DNA from: Streptomyces sp. Edi2
GTDB lineage: Bacteria; Actinomycetota; Actinomycetes; Streptomycetales; Streptomycetaceae
Direction of reading: 5' to 3'
Length of the DNA stretch: 64,000 nt
NCBI RefSeq assembly: GCF_040253635.1
Contig: NZ_JBEJGX010000003.1
Location: forward strand, 4,985,501 to 5,049,500
Shown here: positions 1-7,830 of the stretch, piece by piece
How the letters are laid out: every line of letters begins with the position of its first letter
How positions within the stretch are numbered: position 1 is the first letter of the stretch
Position numbers and translations under genes: made by a program
Notes under the pieces: generated by a model
Told to the model about the DNA's origin: nothing
The model's input: only the letters and a program-made list of their open reading frames with translations
Database searches by the model: none

Positions 1-1149
1 CGTGCGCGCTACGACATGGTGGCGATGGACCCGCGCGGCGTGGCCCACAGCCAGCCGGTCGAGTGCCTGAGCAACAAACAGATGGACCGCTACACCCAGA
101 TCGACCAGACCCCGGACTCACCGGCCGAGGTCAACAAGCTCACCACCGCCTACCGCGACTTCGCCAAGGGCTGTGTGTCCCGCTCCGGCAAGCTGCTCTC
201 GCACATCTCCACCGTCGAGGCCGCCCGCGACATGGACGTACTGCGCGCCGTACTGGGCGACAAGAAACTCAACTACGTCGGTGCGTCCTACGGCACCTTC
301 CTCGGCGCGACCTACGCCGGCCTCTACCCCTCCCGCGTCGGCCGGATGGTCCTCGACGGCGCGATGAACCCGGAGCTCGACTCCCGCGCCACCAACGTCC
401 AGCAGACCGCCGGCTTCAACACCGCCTTCACGGCGTTCGCCGAGGAATGCACCAAGCACAAGGACTGCCCCCTCGGCACCAAGAGCACCGAGGACGCAGC
501 CAAGCAGCTCTCCGCCCTCTTCAAAAAGCTGGACGCCCACCCGGCGGCCACAGGCGAGGACCGGAAGCTCACCGAATCCCTCGCCACCACCGGCGTCATC
601 GCCGCCATGTACGACCAGCGCGCCTGGCCCCTCCTGCGCGAATATCTCGCCCAGGCCAAGGCCGGCAACGGCCGGGGGCTGCTCGCCTTCTCCGACAGCT
701 ACTACGAGCGCAAGCCGAACGGCTTCTACAGCAACCAGATGTACGCCAACCCCGCTGTCAACTGCCTCGACCTCGCGCCTGCCTTCGCCGGCCCCGCCCA
801 GGTCCGCGCCGCCCTGCCCAGCTTCCGCAAGGCCTCCCCGGTCTTCGGCGACGCCTTCGCCTGGGCCGCCCTGAACTGCGCCTACTGGCCGGTCAAGCCC
901 ACCGGCACAGCCCACCGCATCGAGGCCAAGGGCGCCGCCCCGATCCTCGTCGTCGGCACCACCCGCGACCCGGCCACCCCCTACAGCTGGGCCCAGGCCC
1001 TCGCCTCCCAGCTCTCCAGCGCCACCCTCCTCACCTACGACGGCGACGGCCACACCGCCTACGGTCGCGGCAGCAAGTGCATCGACTCCACGATCGACGC
1101 CTACCTCCTCCACGGCACCGTCCCCCCGAAGAACAAGCACTGCAAGTGA
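1..1149 (+). CDS. Alpha/beta hydrolase of the tripeptidyl aminopeptidase (TAP/SlpD-like) family, 5'-truncated
   Basis: The window starts inside this gene; 382 codons to the stop are visible in frame 1. The protein is an alpha/beta hydrolase of the Streptomyces tripeptidyl aminopeptidase group, normally secreted or lipid-anchored enzymes that trim N-terminal tripeptides. The nucleophile elbow GASYGTFLG supplies the catalytic Ser, TTRDPATPY near the C-terminus is the usual Asp region and GDGHTAYG the catalytic His, followed by the short cysteine-containing tail (SKCIDS...KHCK) typical of the TAP-like C-terminal domain. The signal peptide and the first part of the fold lie off the left edge. Family assignment is firm; the exact peptide specificity is inferred from the family only. 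Confidence 0.9.
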   Translation, partial: RARYDMVAMDPRGVAHSQPVECLSNKQMDRYTQIDQTPDSPAEVNKLTTAYRDFAKGCVSRSGKLLSHISTVEAARDMDVLRAVLGDKKLNYVGASYGTFLGATYAGLYPSRVGRMVLDGAMNPELDSRATNVQQTAGFNTAFTAFAEECTKHKDCPLGTKSTEDAAKQLSALFKKLDAHPAATGEDRKLTESLATTGVIAAMYDQRAWPLLREYLAQAKAGNGRGLLAFSDSYYERKPNGFYSNQMYANPAVNCLDLAPAFAGPAQVRAALPSFRKASPVFGDAFAWAALNCAYWPVKPTGTAHRIEAKGAAPILVVGTTRDPATPYSWAQALASQLSSATLLTYDGDGHTAYGRGSKCIDSTIDAYLLHGTVPPKNKHCK

Positions 1150-1252
1150 CCCACCTCACACCTCTCCACCCCTCTCCCCGCCCACCCCTGACCAGCTCCT
1201 AAACCGGTTACAGAGCACCCCTCCGCCATGTGTAGACTGGACCGCGCACCAC

Positions 1253-1326
1253 GCCGCCTTAGCTCAGTTGGCCAGAGCAACGCACTCGTAATGCGTAGGT
1301 CTCGGGTTCGAATCCCGAAGGCGGCT
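1253..1326 (+). tRNA. tRNA-Thr (anticodon CGT)
   Basis: A complete cloverleaf can be drawn: the 7-bp acceptor stem pairs 1253-1259 with 1319-1325, the anticodon stem is ACGCA/TGCGT around the loop CTCGTAA with anticodon CGT at 1287-1289, and the T arm contains GGTTCGAATCC. The discriminator is T1326; CCA is not encoded. Its 3' part, from the anticodon loop onward, is repeated exactly at 26472-26514, so it is the attachment site of the adjacent element, and the intact tRNA is a hybrid of a chromosomal 5' part and an element-supplied 3' part. Confidence 0.97.
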
Positions 1327-1327
1327 C
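1285..1327 (+). repeat. attL core: 43-bp direct repeat within the tRNA 3' part
   Basis: Identical over 43 bp to 26472-26514. It starts in the anticodon loop and ends one base past the discriminator. Beyond it the two copies differ by one base and then share a further 16 bp leading into near-identical terminators. Integration therefore restores a complete tRNA at the left end. Confidence 0.95.
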
Positions 1328-1331
1328 AGTA

Positions 1332-1368
1332 AAAAGGCCAGGTCGCACAGCCCGTGACCTGGCCTTTT
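1332..1368 (+). terminator. Rho-independent terminator after tRNA-Thr (element copy)
   Basis: An AAAAGGCCAGGTC arm pairs with GACCTGGCCTTTT across an 11-nt loop and ends in a T-run. It terminates the tRNA transcript from the left. A second, slightly different version of the hairpin lies just past attR (26519-26555), so the element brings its own replacement terminator. Confidence 0.9.
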
Positions 1369-1420
1369 GCGTTGCTCGGGGCATGACGTGTCGCGCCGCC
1401 GCAGTGTCGCGAGATGGCTT

Positions 1421-1440
1421 GCGTGAGCGATGCGTGAGCG
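1421..1440. repeat. Putative integrase or excisionase arm sites at left end
   Basis: GCGTGAGCG occurs at 1421-1429 and again at 1432-1440. The 12-mer GATGCGTGAGCG (1429-1440) recurs in the same orientation at 26344-26355 near the right end. Matching motifs roughly 100 bp inside both att cores resemble arm-type binding sites of tyrosine integrases or Xis. The repeats are seen; the role is inferred. Confidence 0.45.
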
Positions 1441-1455
1441 GGGGCGCTCAGAGAC

Positions 1456-3114
1456 CTACTTCTTGGGCTTCCGGAGCTCGGCCTTCTTGTCGGCCTTGGG
1501 CCGGGCTTTCGCCTTGTTCTTCCGCTTGCCGCCCTTGCCCTTGCCGGGGGTCTTCGCCGCGGCGTTCTTGGCCTTCTCCTTCTTCGCGGCCTTGCGGGCC
1601 GCCTTCTTCGCCTCGGCCTTGCGTTGAAGCGGGACCAGCCTCGCCGTCGCCTCGGCGGCGCTCTTGCCGACCTGGGGCAGGACGCTCTGGTAGATGTCCC
1701 GCGTGATGCGGGTGTCGCTGTGTCCGAGCGTGTCCGACACGATCTTGATGTCGATGTCGGCGGCCAGCATGAGGGTGGCCGCGCCATGACGCAGATCGTG
1801 CAGCCGGATCGGTGGGAGGCCGGAGGCGGCGACGAGGCGCTCGAAGAGGTCGGTCACCTTGCCCGGGTGGAGCCAGGAGCCGTCTTCCTGAGTGAAGACG
1901 TGGCCGGTCTCGACCCAGGCCGAGCCCCACTCCGCGCGGTCCGCTTCCTGCCGCTCGCGGTGCCGCTTGAGGACGTTGACGGTGTCGTCGTCGAGTGCGA
2001 CCACGCGATAGCCGCTGTCCGTCTTGGGATCGGACGCCTCGATCTCCCATCCGTCCTGCACGAGTTGGGAGGAGACGGTGAGGGAGTGGGTGTCGAGGCT
2101 CGTCTCCGACCACGGCTGCCCGCATGCCTCGCCACGGCGCAGGCCGCGGAAGGCGATCAGATGCCACATCGCGTACAGCCGGTCCTCGGCGACGAAGTCG
2201 AGGAAGGTGCCGGTCTGCTGGGGCGTCCAGACCATCACCGGCGACGGCTTCTCGCCCGTCTGCTCCCACTTGGCAACCCGCTCGTCCGTCCACACGAGCG
2301 CCTTCGGCTTGCGTACGGGATCGATCTCGACGTGTGCGGCCGGGTTGAACGTGATGATCTGCTGCCCGATCGCGTCGTTCAGGGCCGCGCGAAGAGTGGC
2401 CTTGACGTGCTGACGCGTGGCGGGGCCAGTGATGCGACGGAAGCGCGGCATCTCGTCGATCGCGGCCTTCATCGCCTTGCGACGGGCACGGTTCTCCACG
2501 CCCTTCCACGGTACGGTCGCCAGCTCCTCGATCGCGGCTCGCCGCTGGGCGTTGTCCTCCAGGATCTGGGCGTTGGCGTCGCGGATGTCCGTGAACATCT
2601 CGCTGAGGTGGCTGACGCGCAGCCGGTCCAGCCGCCGGTTTCCGATGCGCGGCTTCAAGTGCACGCGAATGTCGGTCTCGTAGCGGTTGAGGCCGGACTT
2701 GCGTATGCGCTTACCGGCCAGCCACCGGTCGAGCCACTCGCTCACCGTCAGGCTGCCGATGAGGTCCTGGCCGGCGTTCAGGCGCCGCCTCGTCTCCTCG
2801 ACCTCAGGCAGAGGCGACCGCTCGCGGCTGACCTCGGCCAGCATCTCGGCGATGAGTTCTGTGCCCTCGGGGTCGTCCGACTCGGCCAGCCCGAGGAGAG
2901 CGCGGACGTGGTCGAGGTCGGCCTGGGCCGACTTGAGGCTGCCGTACCCGCCACGGGCGAACGAGCGTCGACTGCCGTCCTCACGGGTCGAGAGCTCCTG
3001 GCGTATGGAGTAGGTGCAGTGGTTCCTGCTGTTGCGCTTGGGGCAGGAGGTGCCGAGTTCCTTGCCGGTCTTCGGGTCGCGGCAGGAGCAGCGGCGATAG
3101 GTGGAGCCCTTCAA
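1456..3114 (-). CDS. int: Tyrosine site-specific integrase with lysine-rich C-terminal tail
   Basis: 552-aa phage/ICE-type tyrosine recombinase that would integrate and excise the element at tRNA-Thr. An N-terminal Cys-containing region resembles the AP2-like arm-binding domain, followed by a SAM-like core-binding domain (about residues 120-290) and the catalytic domain with FRGLRRGE (about residue 325), HDLRHG (about 439), LGH, and the nucleophile Tyr in DIYQS (about 473). After about residue 490 comes an unusual 60-residue Lys/Ala-rich tail with repeats such as KKAARKAAKKEKAK, resembling histone H1-like or HupS tails. The TTG start overlaps the stop of the upstream regulator gene (TTGA), so the two are probably translationally coupled. 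Confidence 0.95.
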   Translation of the reverse strand: MKGSTYRRCSCRDPKTGKELGTSCPKRNSRNHCTYSIRQELSTREDGSRRSFARGGYGSLKSAQADLDHVRALLGLAESDDPEGTELIAEMLAEVSRERSPLPEVEETRRRLNAGQDLIGSLTVSEWLDRWLAGKRIRKSGLNRYETDIRVHLKPRIGNRRLDRLRVSHLSEMFTDIRDANAQILEDNAQRRAAIEELATVPWKGVENRARRKAMKAAIDEMPRFRRITGPATRQHVKATLRAALNDAIGQQIITFNPAAHVEIDPVRKPKALVWTDERVAKWEQTGEKPSPVMVWTPQQTGTFLDFVAEDRLYAMWHLIAFRGLRRGEACGQPWSETSLDTHSLTVSSQLVQDGWEIEASDPKTDSGYRVVALDDDTVNVLKRHRERQEADRAEWGSAWVETGHVFTQEDGSWLHPGKVTDLFERLVAASGLPPIRLHDLRHGAATLMLAADIDIKIVSDTLGHSDTRITRDIYQSVLPQVGKSAAEATARLVPLQRKAEAKKAARKAAKKEKAKNAAAKTPGKGKGGKRKNKAKARPKADKKAELRKPKK

Positions 3115-3812
3115 AGATCATTCTCCTCGGTGATATCGGGATCGCTCCCGGGGGAATCGATTGCGGCGGCAACGTCGGGCCACAGGAAGGGAGGCGTGAC
3201 GCCCTCTTCCCGGATGAAGGCGCGGATCCTGCGCAGACGGTTCGCGGCGCCGTCGGCCGCCTCGGCGGCACGAGCCTGAGCGCGGAGGCCCTCGGCCTTT
3301 CGGTCGGCGTTCGGGGCGGTCTCGGCGTGGTAGCGCGCGTACTCCTCATCGCGTCGCGCGCTCTGCAGTTGCTCCTCGGCGGCGTGGTGGGCGCGGAAGT
3401 AGCGGAGCATGTCGTCGTCCACGCCGAGGTCCGTCTCCTCCCCGGTGAACCAGCGCAGGGCGTTCACGGGGGAGGTGGGGTGCTGAAGCGGGAGCCGCTG
3501 CACACCGTCGACGTAGCCGACGGGATAGATGAGGCAGATGGGCGGGGTGTTCAGCACCTCGGCCAACACCATGACGTCGACCAAGGGCAGGTTGGAGCGG
3601 CGTCCGGACTCCATGTTGGCGATCACGTTGCGGGGGATCGAGTGGCCGATCTCCTCGCACTTGTCGGCCAAGTCCTGCGCGCTCCACCCCAGTTCCTTCC
3701 GCCGTCTGCGGACCTCGTCGGCCACGGTGGCCATGACCTGGTCCACCCACTCAAGGACGTCGTCCTCGTCGTCGGCCTTCTCGTATCCATGGTCGCTACG
3801 GCGTTGTGTCAT
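3111..3812 (-). CDS. XRE-family transcriptional regulator
   Basis: 233-aa protein with an N-terminal Cro/C1-type helix-turn-helix (about residues 20-80: VRRRRKELGWSAQDLADKC ... IANMESGRR) and a C-terminal half rich in Arg, Glu and Ala (QSARRDEEYARYHAE ... ADRKAEGLRAQ) that looks coiled-coil and may dimerise. It lies directly upstream of, and overlaps, the integrase gene, and is divergent from the excisionase-like gene. That position suggests it keeps integration and excision genes under control, as phage-like repressors do. A dyad TTAG-N5-CTAA sits just ahead of its start and is a candidate operator. The ATG at 3812 is supported by the start of the conserved protein. Confidence 0.85.
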   Translation of the reverse strand: MTQRRSDHGYEKADDEDDVLEWVDQVMATVADEVRRRRKELGWSAQDLADKCEEIGHSIPRNVIANMESGRRSNLPLVDVMVLAEVLNTPPICLIYPVGYVDGVQRLPLQHPTSPVNALRWFTGEETDLGVDDDMLRYFRAHHAAEEQLQSARRDEEYARYHAETAPNADRKAEGLRAQARAAEAADGAANRLRRIRAFIREEGVTPPFLWPDVAAAIDSPGSDPDITEENDL

Positions 3813-3821
3813 GCAGACACA

Positions 3822-3834
3822 TTAGCTCGCCTAA
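3822..3834. promoter_or_regulatory. Candidate operator between XRE regulator and excisionase-like gene
   Basis: The dyad TTAG-CTCGC-CTAA lies in the 50-90 bp divergent region between the two genes, where an autoregulatory repressor would bind. The dyad is visible; binding is inferred. Confidence 0.35.
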
Positions 3835-3906
3835 CGTTGATTTCGTGACCTGGAGACGGGCGCGATGGTCGCGTTCGCCGAGGGCTCAGTCGTGGATGGA
3901 GCGCGC

Positions 3907-4137
3907 ATGCGCGAGAACGAAGCTGGTGGGCGAGCGAAGGGGATGAGCCGCGAGGAGCTTCTGGAGCTTCCCGCCGCCGTTGACCTGGAGACAGGCAACC
4001 GAGCTTTGGGGCTGGGGCGGAGCAAGGGATACGAGCTCGCCAAGCGTGATCAGTACCCGTGCAAGGTGCTGCGACTCGGCAATGCCTACCGGGTGGTGAC
4101 GGCGGACCTGTTGGCCCTGCTGGGACTGGCAGCGTGA
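3907..4137 (+). CDS. Small helix-turn-helix protein, excisionase-like
   Basis: 76 aa if started at ATG 3907, which has GGAG five bases upstream; starts at 3865 or 3943 in the same frame cannot be excluded. The core (LPAAVDLETGNRALGLGRSK followed by GYELAKRDQYPCKVL and LGNAYRV) has the layout of the MerR/excisionase-type winged HTH found in actinomycete element Xis proteins: a helix-turn-helix, the YELAKR recognition helix and a short wing ending in 'LGNAYRV'. It probably bends DNA for excision or regulates the genes downstream. It is the first gene of the rightward set, divergent from the XRE regulator. Confidence 0.75.
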   Translation: MRENEAGGRAKGMSREELLELPAAVDLETGNRALGLGRSKGYELAKRDQYPCKVLRLGNAYRVVTADLLALLGLAA

Positions 4138-4260
4138 AGCAGCTGGTGCGTAGCAGGCGCTTCTGCGCTGAGCTGACACAGAAGCGCTGGACTGTGGCAT
4201 GGCGTGGACGTACTGTCCGTGGTCGCTCGCGGTGCCGAGACGCCCGCGAGAAGGGGGAGA

Positions 4261-4286
4261 GCCTCCGGCGGTGCAACGCCGGAGGC
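4261..4286 (+). promoter_or_regulatory. Perfect stem-loop in the leader of the DUF3631 gene
   Basis: GCCTCCGGCG-GTGCAA-CGCCGGAGGC forms a 10-bp stem with a 6-nt loop, 85 bp upstream of the DUF3631 start. There is no T-run after it. It may be an attenuator or a weak terminator between the excisionase-like and DUF3631 genes. An alternative reading is that the DUF3631 frame extends upstream through it (open from 4059), but that extension is Arg-rich and has no good start. Confidence 0.4.
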
Positions 4287-4370
4287 CCCAAGGCTCCCCA
4301 GCAATCCCATGAGAACCGACCCGGCGACAGGGGCGTGCAAGCCCGACACCGCCAGACGAGGAGCCGCCCA

Positions 4371-5681
4371 GTGCAACCCGAGAACCCCGAGTCCTATTCC
4401 GCCTCCGCCCGAGCGGCCTGGCCCGCGACGGCCATCCCCGGCCAGCCCGGCGCCCACGTACGTGCCGCGCAGGCTGAAAGCGCCGCGGCGGACCCGAGCG
4501 AGGGTGCGGTCGGACGCAGCGCCGACGAGGCGGATGCGGCGAGCGGGCTGGAGGCCATACCCGATGCGGAGCCGACGTCCGGCTCGAAGCTACTGGATGA
4601 ACTGCACTCCCAAATCGCCCAGTTCGTGATCCTGCCCTCGTCGGAGGCGCTGGACGCGATCACTTTGTGGGTAGCGGCGACGCATCTCCAGCCCGCGTGG
4701 CAGCACGCCCCGCGTCTGGCGGTGGTGGGGCCGGCCAAGCGCTGCGGCAAGTCGCGGCTGCTGGACGTGCTGACCGAGACGGTCCACGAGCCGATGTTGA
4801 CCATCAACACCACACCGGCGGCCATCTTCCGCTCGATCAATGAGGAGGAGCCGCCGACGCTGCTGGTGGACGAGGCCGACACCATCTTCGGCCCGAAGGT
4901 GGCGGAGAAGAACGAGGAGACGCGTGGCCTGCTCAACGCCGGTCATCAGCGCGGCCGGTACGTCACCCGGGTCGTCGGCAACGACCACACCCCGCACAAG
5001 TTCGCTACCTTCGCCATGGCGGCCATCGCGGGAATCGGTGACCTGCCTGACACGGTCATGGACCGTTCGGTGGTGATCCGCATGCGGCGGCGGGCCGAGG
5101 GCGAGAAGGTCCGGCCCTTCCGCTCCCGCCGCGATATCCCCGCCCTGCACGAGATACGCGACCGCATCCACGCGTGGGCCAGGCCGCTGCTGGAGGAGGC
5201 CGCGAACCTGGAGCCGGACATGCCGGTTGAAGACCGCGCCGCCGACACGTGGGAGCCCCTGGTGATCGTCGCCGATCTGGCAGGCGGTCGCTGGCCCCGG
5301 CTGGCGCGGGTCGCCTGCGTGCGGATGGTCAATGCCGAAGTGGCGGCCGAGGAGGACCACCCCAGTGGTGCACGAATCCTCGCCGACATCCGCCGGGTCT
5401 TCTTCGCCCAGCGTGAGGTGGACAGCCTGTCCACAGGGGACCTCCTCCACCACCTGCGCCAAGACGCCGAAGCCCCGTGGGCGGAGCGGGGACGTGACGG
5501 CCTAACGGCCCGAGAGCTCAGCAGGATGCTGCGCGACTTCGACATTCGGCCCGGCAACGTGCGCATGGCCGACGGAAGGCAGCTCAAGGGCTACATGCGC
5601 AACAAGTTCCTCGACGCGTGGCGGCGCTACTGCCCCACCGTGCACCCGGTCGACGCCGGTCCTACGCCCAGCTCGGGCTGA
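4371..5681 (+). CDS. DUF3631-domain P-loop ATPase
   Basis: 436 aa from GTG 4371, preceded by GAGGAG at a good distance. The conserved part has a Walker A VVGPAKRCGKSRL (about residue 120), Walker B PTLLVDEADTIFG, and a downstream arginine-rich segment with DRSVVIRMRRR. These are hallmarks of the DUF3631 family of P-loop ATPases found on actinomycete plasmids, phages and integrated elements, often next to or fused with primase/helicase functions. The first 70 residues are low-complexity Ala/Ser/Pro. A role in element replication or maintenance is likely from context but not proven. It precedes the iteron-like region 5710-6041. Confidence 0.85.
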   Translation: MQPENPESYSASARAAWPATAIPGQPGAHVRAAQAESAAADPSEGAVGRSADEADAASGLEAIPDAEPTSGSKLLDELHSQIAQFVILPSSEALDAITLWVAATHLQPAWQHAPRLAVVGPAKRCGKSRLLDVLTETVHEPMLTINTTPAAIFRSINEEEPPTLLVDEADTIFGPKVAEKNEETRGLLNAGHQRGRYVTRVVGNDHTPHKFATFAMAAIAGIGDLPDTVMDRSVVIRMRRRAEGEKVRPFRSRRDIPALHEIRDRIHAWARPLLEEAANLEPDMPVEDRAADTWEPLVIVADLAGGRWPRLARVACVRMVNAEVAAEEDHPSGARILADIRRVFFAQREVDSLSTGDLLHHLRQDAEAPWAERGRDGLTARELSRMLRDFDIRPGNVRMADGRQLKGYMRNKFLDAWRRYCPTVHPVDAGPTPSSG

Positions 5682-5709
5682 GCCCCGCCCCTCCGGTTGC
5701 CGTCCTTGC

Positions 5710-6041
5710 CGTCCCTGCCGTGATCCCGCAGGTCAAACGGCATGTCGGTAAGACGGCAGCCGGGCTCAAGACGGCAACGCGATCACCAATGGCGCGGTGA
5801 CCGCCAGGACGTCTCCCACATCCGTCTCGTGCCGTCCTAAGCGTCCCCGCCGTATCGCCGCAGGTCACAGGAGCTTCGGCCAAGACGGAAGACGGATCCG
5901 CCCCGTCCACCGCCACCCGCATGCTCCAACCCGAGGGCGGCGGTGCCGCAATACGTCGGCACCGCCGCCGAGACGGAACGCCAGCACCTGTGCCGCACCT
6001 GCTCTGACCTGCGGTTTCAACGGCCAAGACGGCCAAGACGG
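5710..6041 (+). repeat. Iteron-like region: repeated 47-bp units and AAGACGG motifs
   Basis: The 389-bp gap between the DUF3631 and DUF2637 genes is packed with repeats. Two 47-bp copies, 5710-5756 and 5842-5888, share CGTCCC, CCGCAGGTCA, a 14-nt spacer and AAGACGG. The heptamer AAGACGG occurs six times on the plus strand, starting at 5750, 5768, 5882, 5889, 6026 and 6035, with pairs spaced 18, 7 and 9 bp. No convincing gene lies here. Such directed iterons suit a replication origin or a cis-acting transfer locus; which one cannot be decided from sequence alone. Confidence 0.6.
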
Positions 6042-6070
6042 ACCACGCCACCACCACAGGAGAACCCCGC

Positions 6071-6925
6071 TTGACCACCCTCGCACCACCCGCCGACCGC
6101 ACCGATCAGGAGACCGGTGGGAGCCGCACTCCTAAGCCAGGAGGGCAGCAGGTGATGACCAAACAGACCGCCGAGCAGTATGCGCTCGTCGCGGCGGGAA
6201 CCGTCATCGTCGCCCTGACCGCCGGTGGGTTCTGGCTCTCCTACGCGCACCTCGCCGAGGTCGCCGGGCAGCACGGGCTCAAGAGTTCCCCCGTACGCCA
6301 ATGGGCCTGGCCCGCGACGTTGGATGCGTTCATCGTCGCGGGGGAGTTGCTGATGCTCCGCGCGGGCCTGCGGCGGCTCACCGATGGGTGGGCCATCGCC
6401 CTCACGGCCACTGGGTCGGTCGGTTCCATCGCGCTGAACGTAGCCGGGGTCAGCGGAGCCGGCGGGCCCGGAGCGAAGCCCCTGCTCGACTATGTGGTCG
6501 CTGCCGTGCCCCCGACCGCCGCGCTGCTGGCGTTCGGCGTCCTGATGCGGCAGATCCACCAGCTGGTCGACCGGCCGATCGGCCGAATGGGGCCGGCGTT
6601 GGTTGAGGGGCCGGAGTCAGCGACCAATGCTGCTGTCCGCGCTACGGAGTCACCGGCTGGCAGTTCCGCGCGGTCGCCGAAACCTCAGCTCCGCGAACCG
6701 GACAGCAAACCACGTGGGGGCCGCCCAGCTGGGGCCACGGTCGACGAACTCGTGGAGATCGGTCGGATCGCCGCTGCAGAGCAGGGCAAAGCCACCCGAG
6801 ACATTGTCCAAAAGGCCATACGGGCCAAGGGACTGACGGTCAGCGGGGAACGGCTGACCGAGGTGATGGAAGTCCTTCGACGCGAGCTCGAAGCCGCTTC
6901 CGGCACCGGTCCCGATAGGGACTGA
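6071..6925 (+). CDS. DUF2637 membrane protein (SpdB-like), with C-terminal DNA-binding-like region
   Basis: 284 aa, starting at TTG 6071 behind AGGAGA. After a short N-terminus come four hydrophobic stretches (about residues 38-58, 80-98, 107-128 and 138-158) with the family's conserved core RQWAWPATLDAFIVAGE. DUF2637 proteins are common on Streptomyces conjugative plasmids and integrated elements, where related Spd proteins help plasmid spread through mycelium. The soluble C-terminus (about 200-284) is hydrophilic and ends in helices (DELVEIGRIAAAEQGKATRD) resembling a helix-turn-helix. Membrane location and family are well supported; a transfer-related role is inferred from its place just before the mobilization genes. 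Confidence 0.85.
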   Translation: MTTLAPPADRTDQETGGSRTPKPGGQQVMTKQTAEQYALVAAGTVIVALTAGGFWLSYAHLAEVAGQHGLKSSPVRQWAWPATLDAFIVAGELLMLRAGLRRLTDGWAIALTATGSVGSIALNVAGVSGAGGPGAKPLLDYVVAAVPPTAALLAFGVLMRQIHQLVDRPIGRMGPALVEGPESATNAAVRATESPAGSSARSPKPQLREPDSKPRGGRPAGATVDELVEIGRIAAAEQGKATRDIVQKAIRAKGLTVSGERLTEVMEVLRRELEAASGTGPDRD

Positions 6926-6956
6926 CCGCTCGCCCCATGGGGTGGCCGGAACCCTT

Positions 6957-7020
6957 CCGGTCACCCCGCCACCGGTCACCGCCCCCTCACCGCCTGGTCA
7001 TCCACACCTGTGGAGGGGGC
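6957..7020. other. Candidate oriT upstream of mobC-relaxase
   Basis: The gap before the mobilization genes holds a 9-bp direct repeat CCGGTCACC (6957-6965, 6972-6980), inverted arms GCCCCCTC (6981-6988) and GAGGGGGC (7013-7020), and an overlapping hairpin TCCACA-CC-TGTGGA (7001-7014). Nested inverted repeats next to a mobC-relaxase pair are the usual form of an origin of transfer. Structure is seen; nic location and function are inferred. Confidence 0.45.
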
Positions 7021-7095
7021 AGTGGACCGCCTGGACTCTGCCTGCCCTTCCTCGTCAGCCCGCCTGCCCCACTCGCATCTTCCGGAGAACCACCC

Positions 7096-7830
7096 ATGAC
7101 GCACGACCCACACCACGCCGAGGCCACTCACAACGAGCCACGGCTGCTGACGAAGTCCCCTGGAGCGATGGGCCTTTTGCGGCGGGCATTCGGATGGATT
7201 GCCCCTGGCGGAGCCAGTAGTACCCCGAGTCCGACTCAAGGCCGGCCTTCGGGGATCTCCGCCCCAGGGGTGGCGGAGACGGCCCAGCGCCAGGGGGCGC
7301 CGGGCCAGGAGGGTGGGGCCGAGGGCGGCCCCGACCCGGACACACTCCACGCAGTCCAACGTGAGACCCTTCGCTCCGCCCGTGCCGCCGAGACCGCCAT
7401 CGGCGAGCCCGTCGTGAAGAGCGCCCAGCCCACGATCCGTCGCTTCGGCGGCAACAAGCGCACCGTCCGCGTCGGCCCGCTGCGGTTCACCGACGACGAG
7501 CACGCCGGCCTTCAGGAGGCTGCTGCCGAGCACGGCTACAAGGGCGAGTCCGGCTTCGCCGCCGATGTCGTCCTGGCCTTCATCGCAGGCCGGTTCACCG
7601 CCAACCTGCCCCTGTCCGAGGATCGCCGCCGCACGCACATGTTCCGCGCCCAGGTCCTGCGTCAGCTCAACCGCATCGGCGTCAACGTCAACCAGATCGC
7701 CCGTGCCCTCAACAGTGACCTCACCCCACCCGACATACGCCACCGCCTCGACGAACTCCACCACCTGCTGGAACTGATAGCCGAGGCCCTGCGCCAGCCA
7801 GCCGACCCGGGGGAGGGCCTTGCCGCATGA
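7096..7830 (+). CDS. MobC-like relaxosome accessory protein
   Basis: 244 aa from ATG 7096 with GGAGAA upstream. The first 110 residues are low-complexity Gly/Pro/Ala. The conserved part begins at about residue 120 (NKRTVRVGPLRFTDDEHAGL), a ribbon-helix-helix-type DNA-binding region, and ends in the MobC signature LNRIGVNVNQIARALN. MobC proteins bind the origin of transfer and help the relaxase open DNA at nic. Its stop overlaps the relaxase start by ATGA, as expected for partners made in fixed ratio. A candidate oriT lies just upstream. Confidence 0.85.
   Translation: MTHDPHHAEATHNEPRLLTKSPGAMGLLRRAFGWIAPGGASSTPSPTQGRPSGISAPGVAETAQRQGAPGQEGGAEGGPDPDTLHAVQRETLRSARAAETAIGEPVVKSAQPTIRRFGGNKRTVRVGPLRFTDDEHAGLQEAAAEHGYKGESGFAADVVLAFIAGRFTANLPLSEDRRRTHMFRAQVLRQLNRIGVNVNQIARALNSDLTPPDIRHRLDELHHLLELIAEALRQPADPGEGLAA

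Noticed and set aside
1624..3279. 551-codon frame antisense to the integrase
   Set aside because: Shadow of the integrase; no start signal and no recognisable domain.
4059..4370. N-terminal extension of the DUF3631 protein
   Set aside because: The in-frame extension is Arg-rich, overlaps the end of the excisionase-like gene and a perfect stem-loop, and lacks a good start; GTG 4371 has a proper GAGGAG.
4371..5681. DUF3631 gene as a TraB/FtsK DNA translocase
   Set aside because: It has a P-loop but no FtsK membrane helices, no gamma-type winged helix and the wrong motif order.
5750..6041. AAGACGG repeats as a CRISPR array
   Set aside because: Repeats are only 7 bp with irregular spacing and no cas genes are nearby; they look like iterons.
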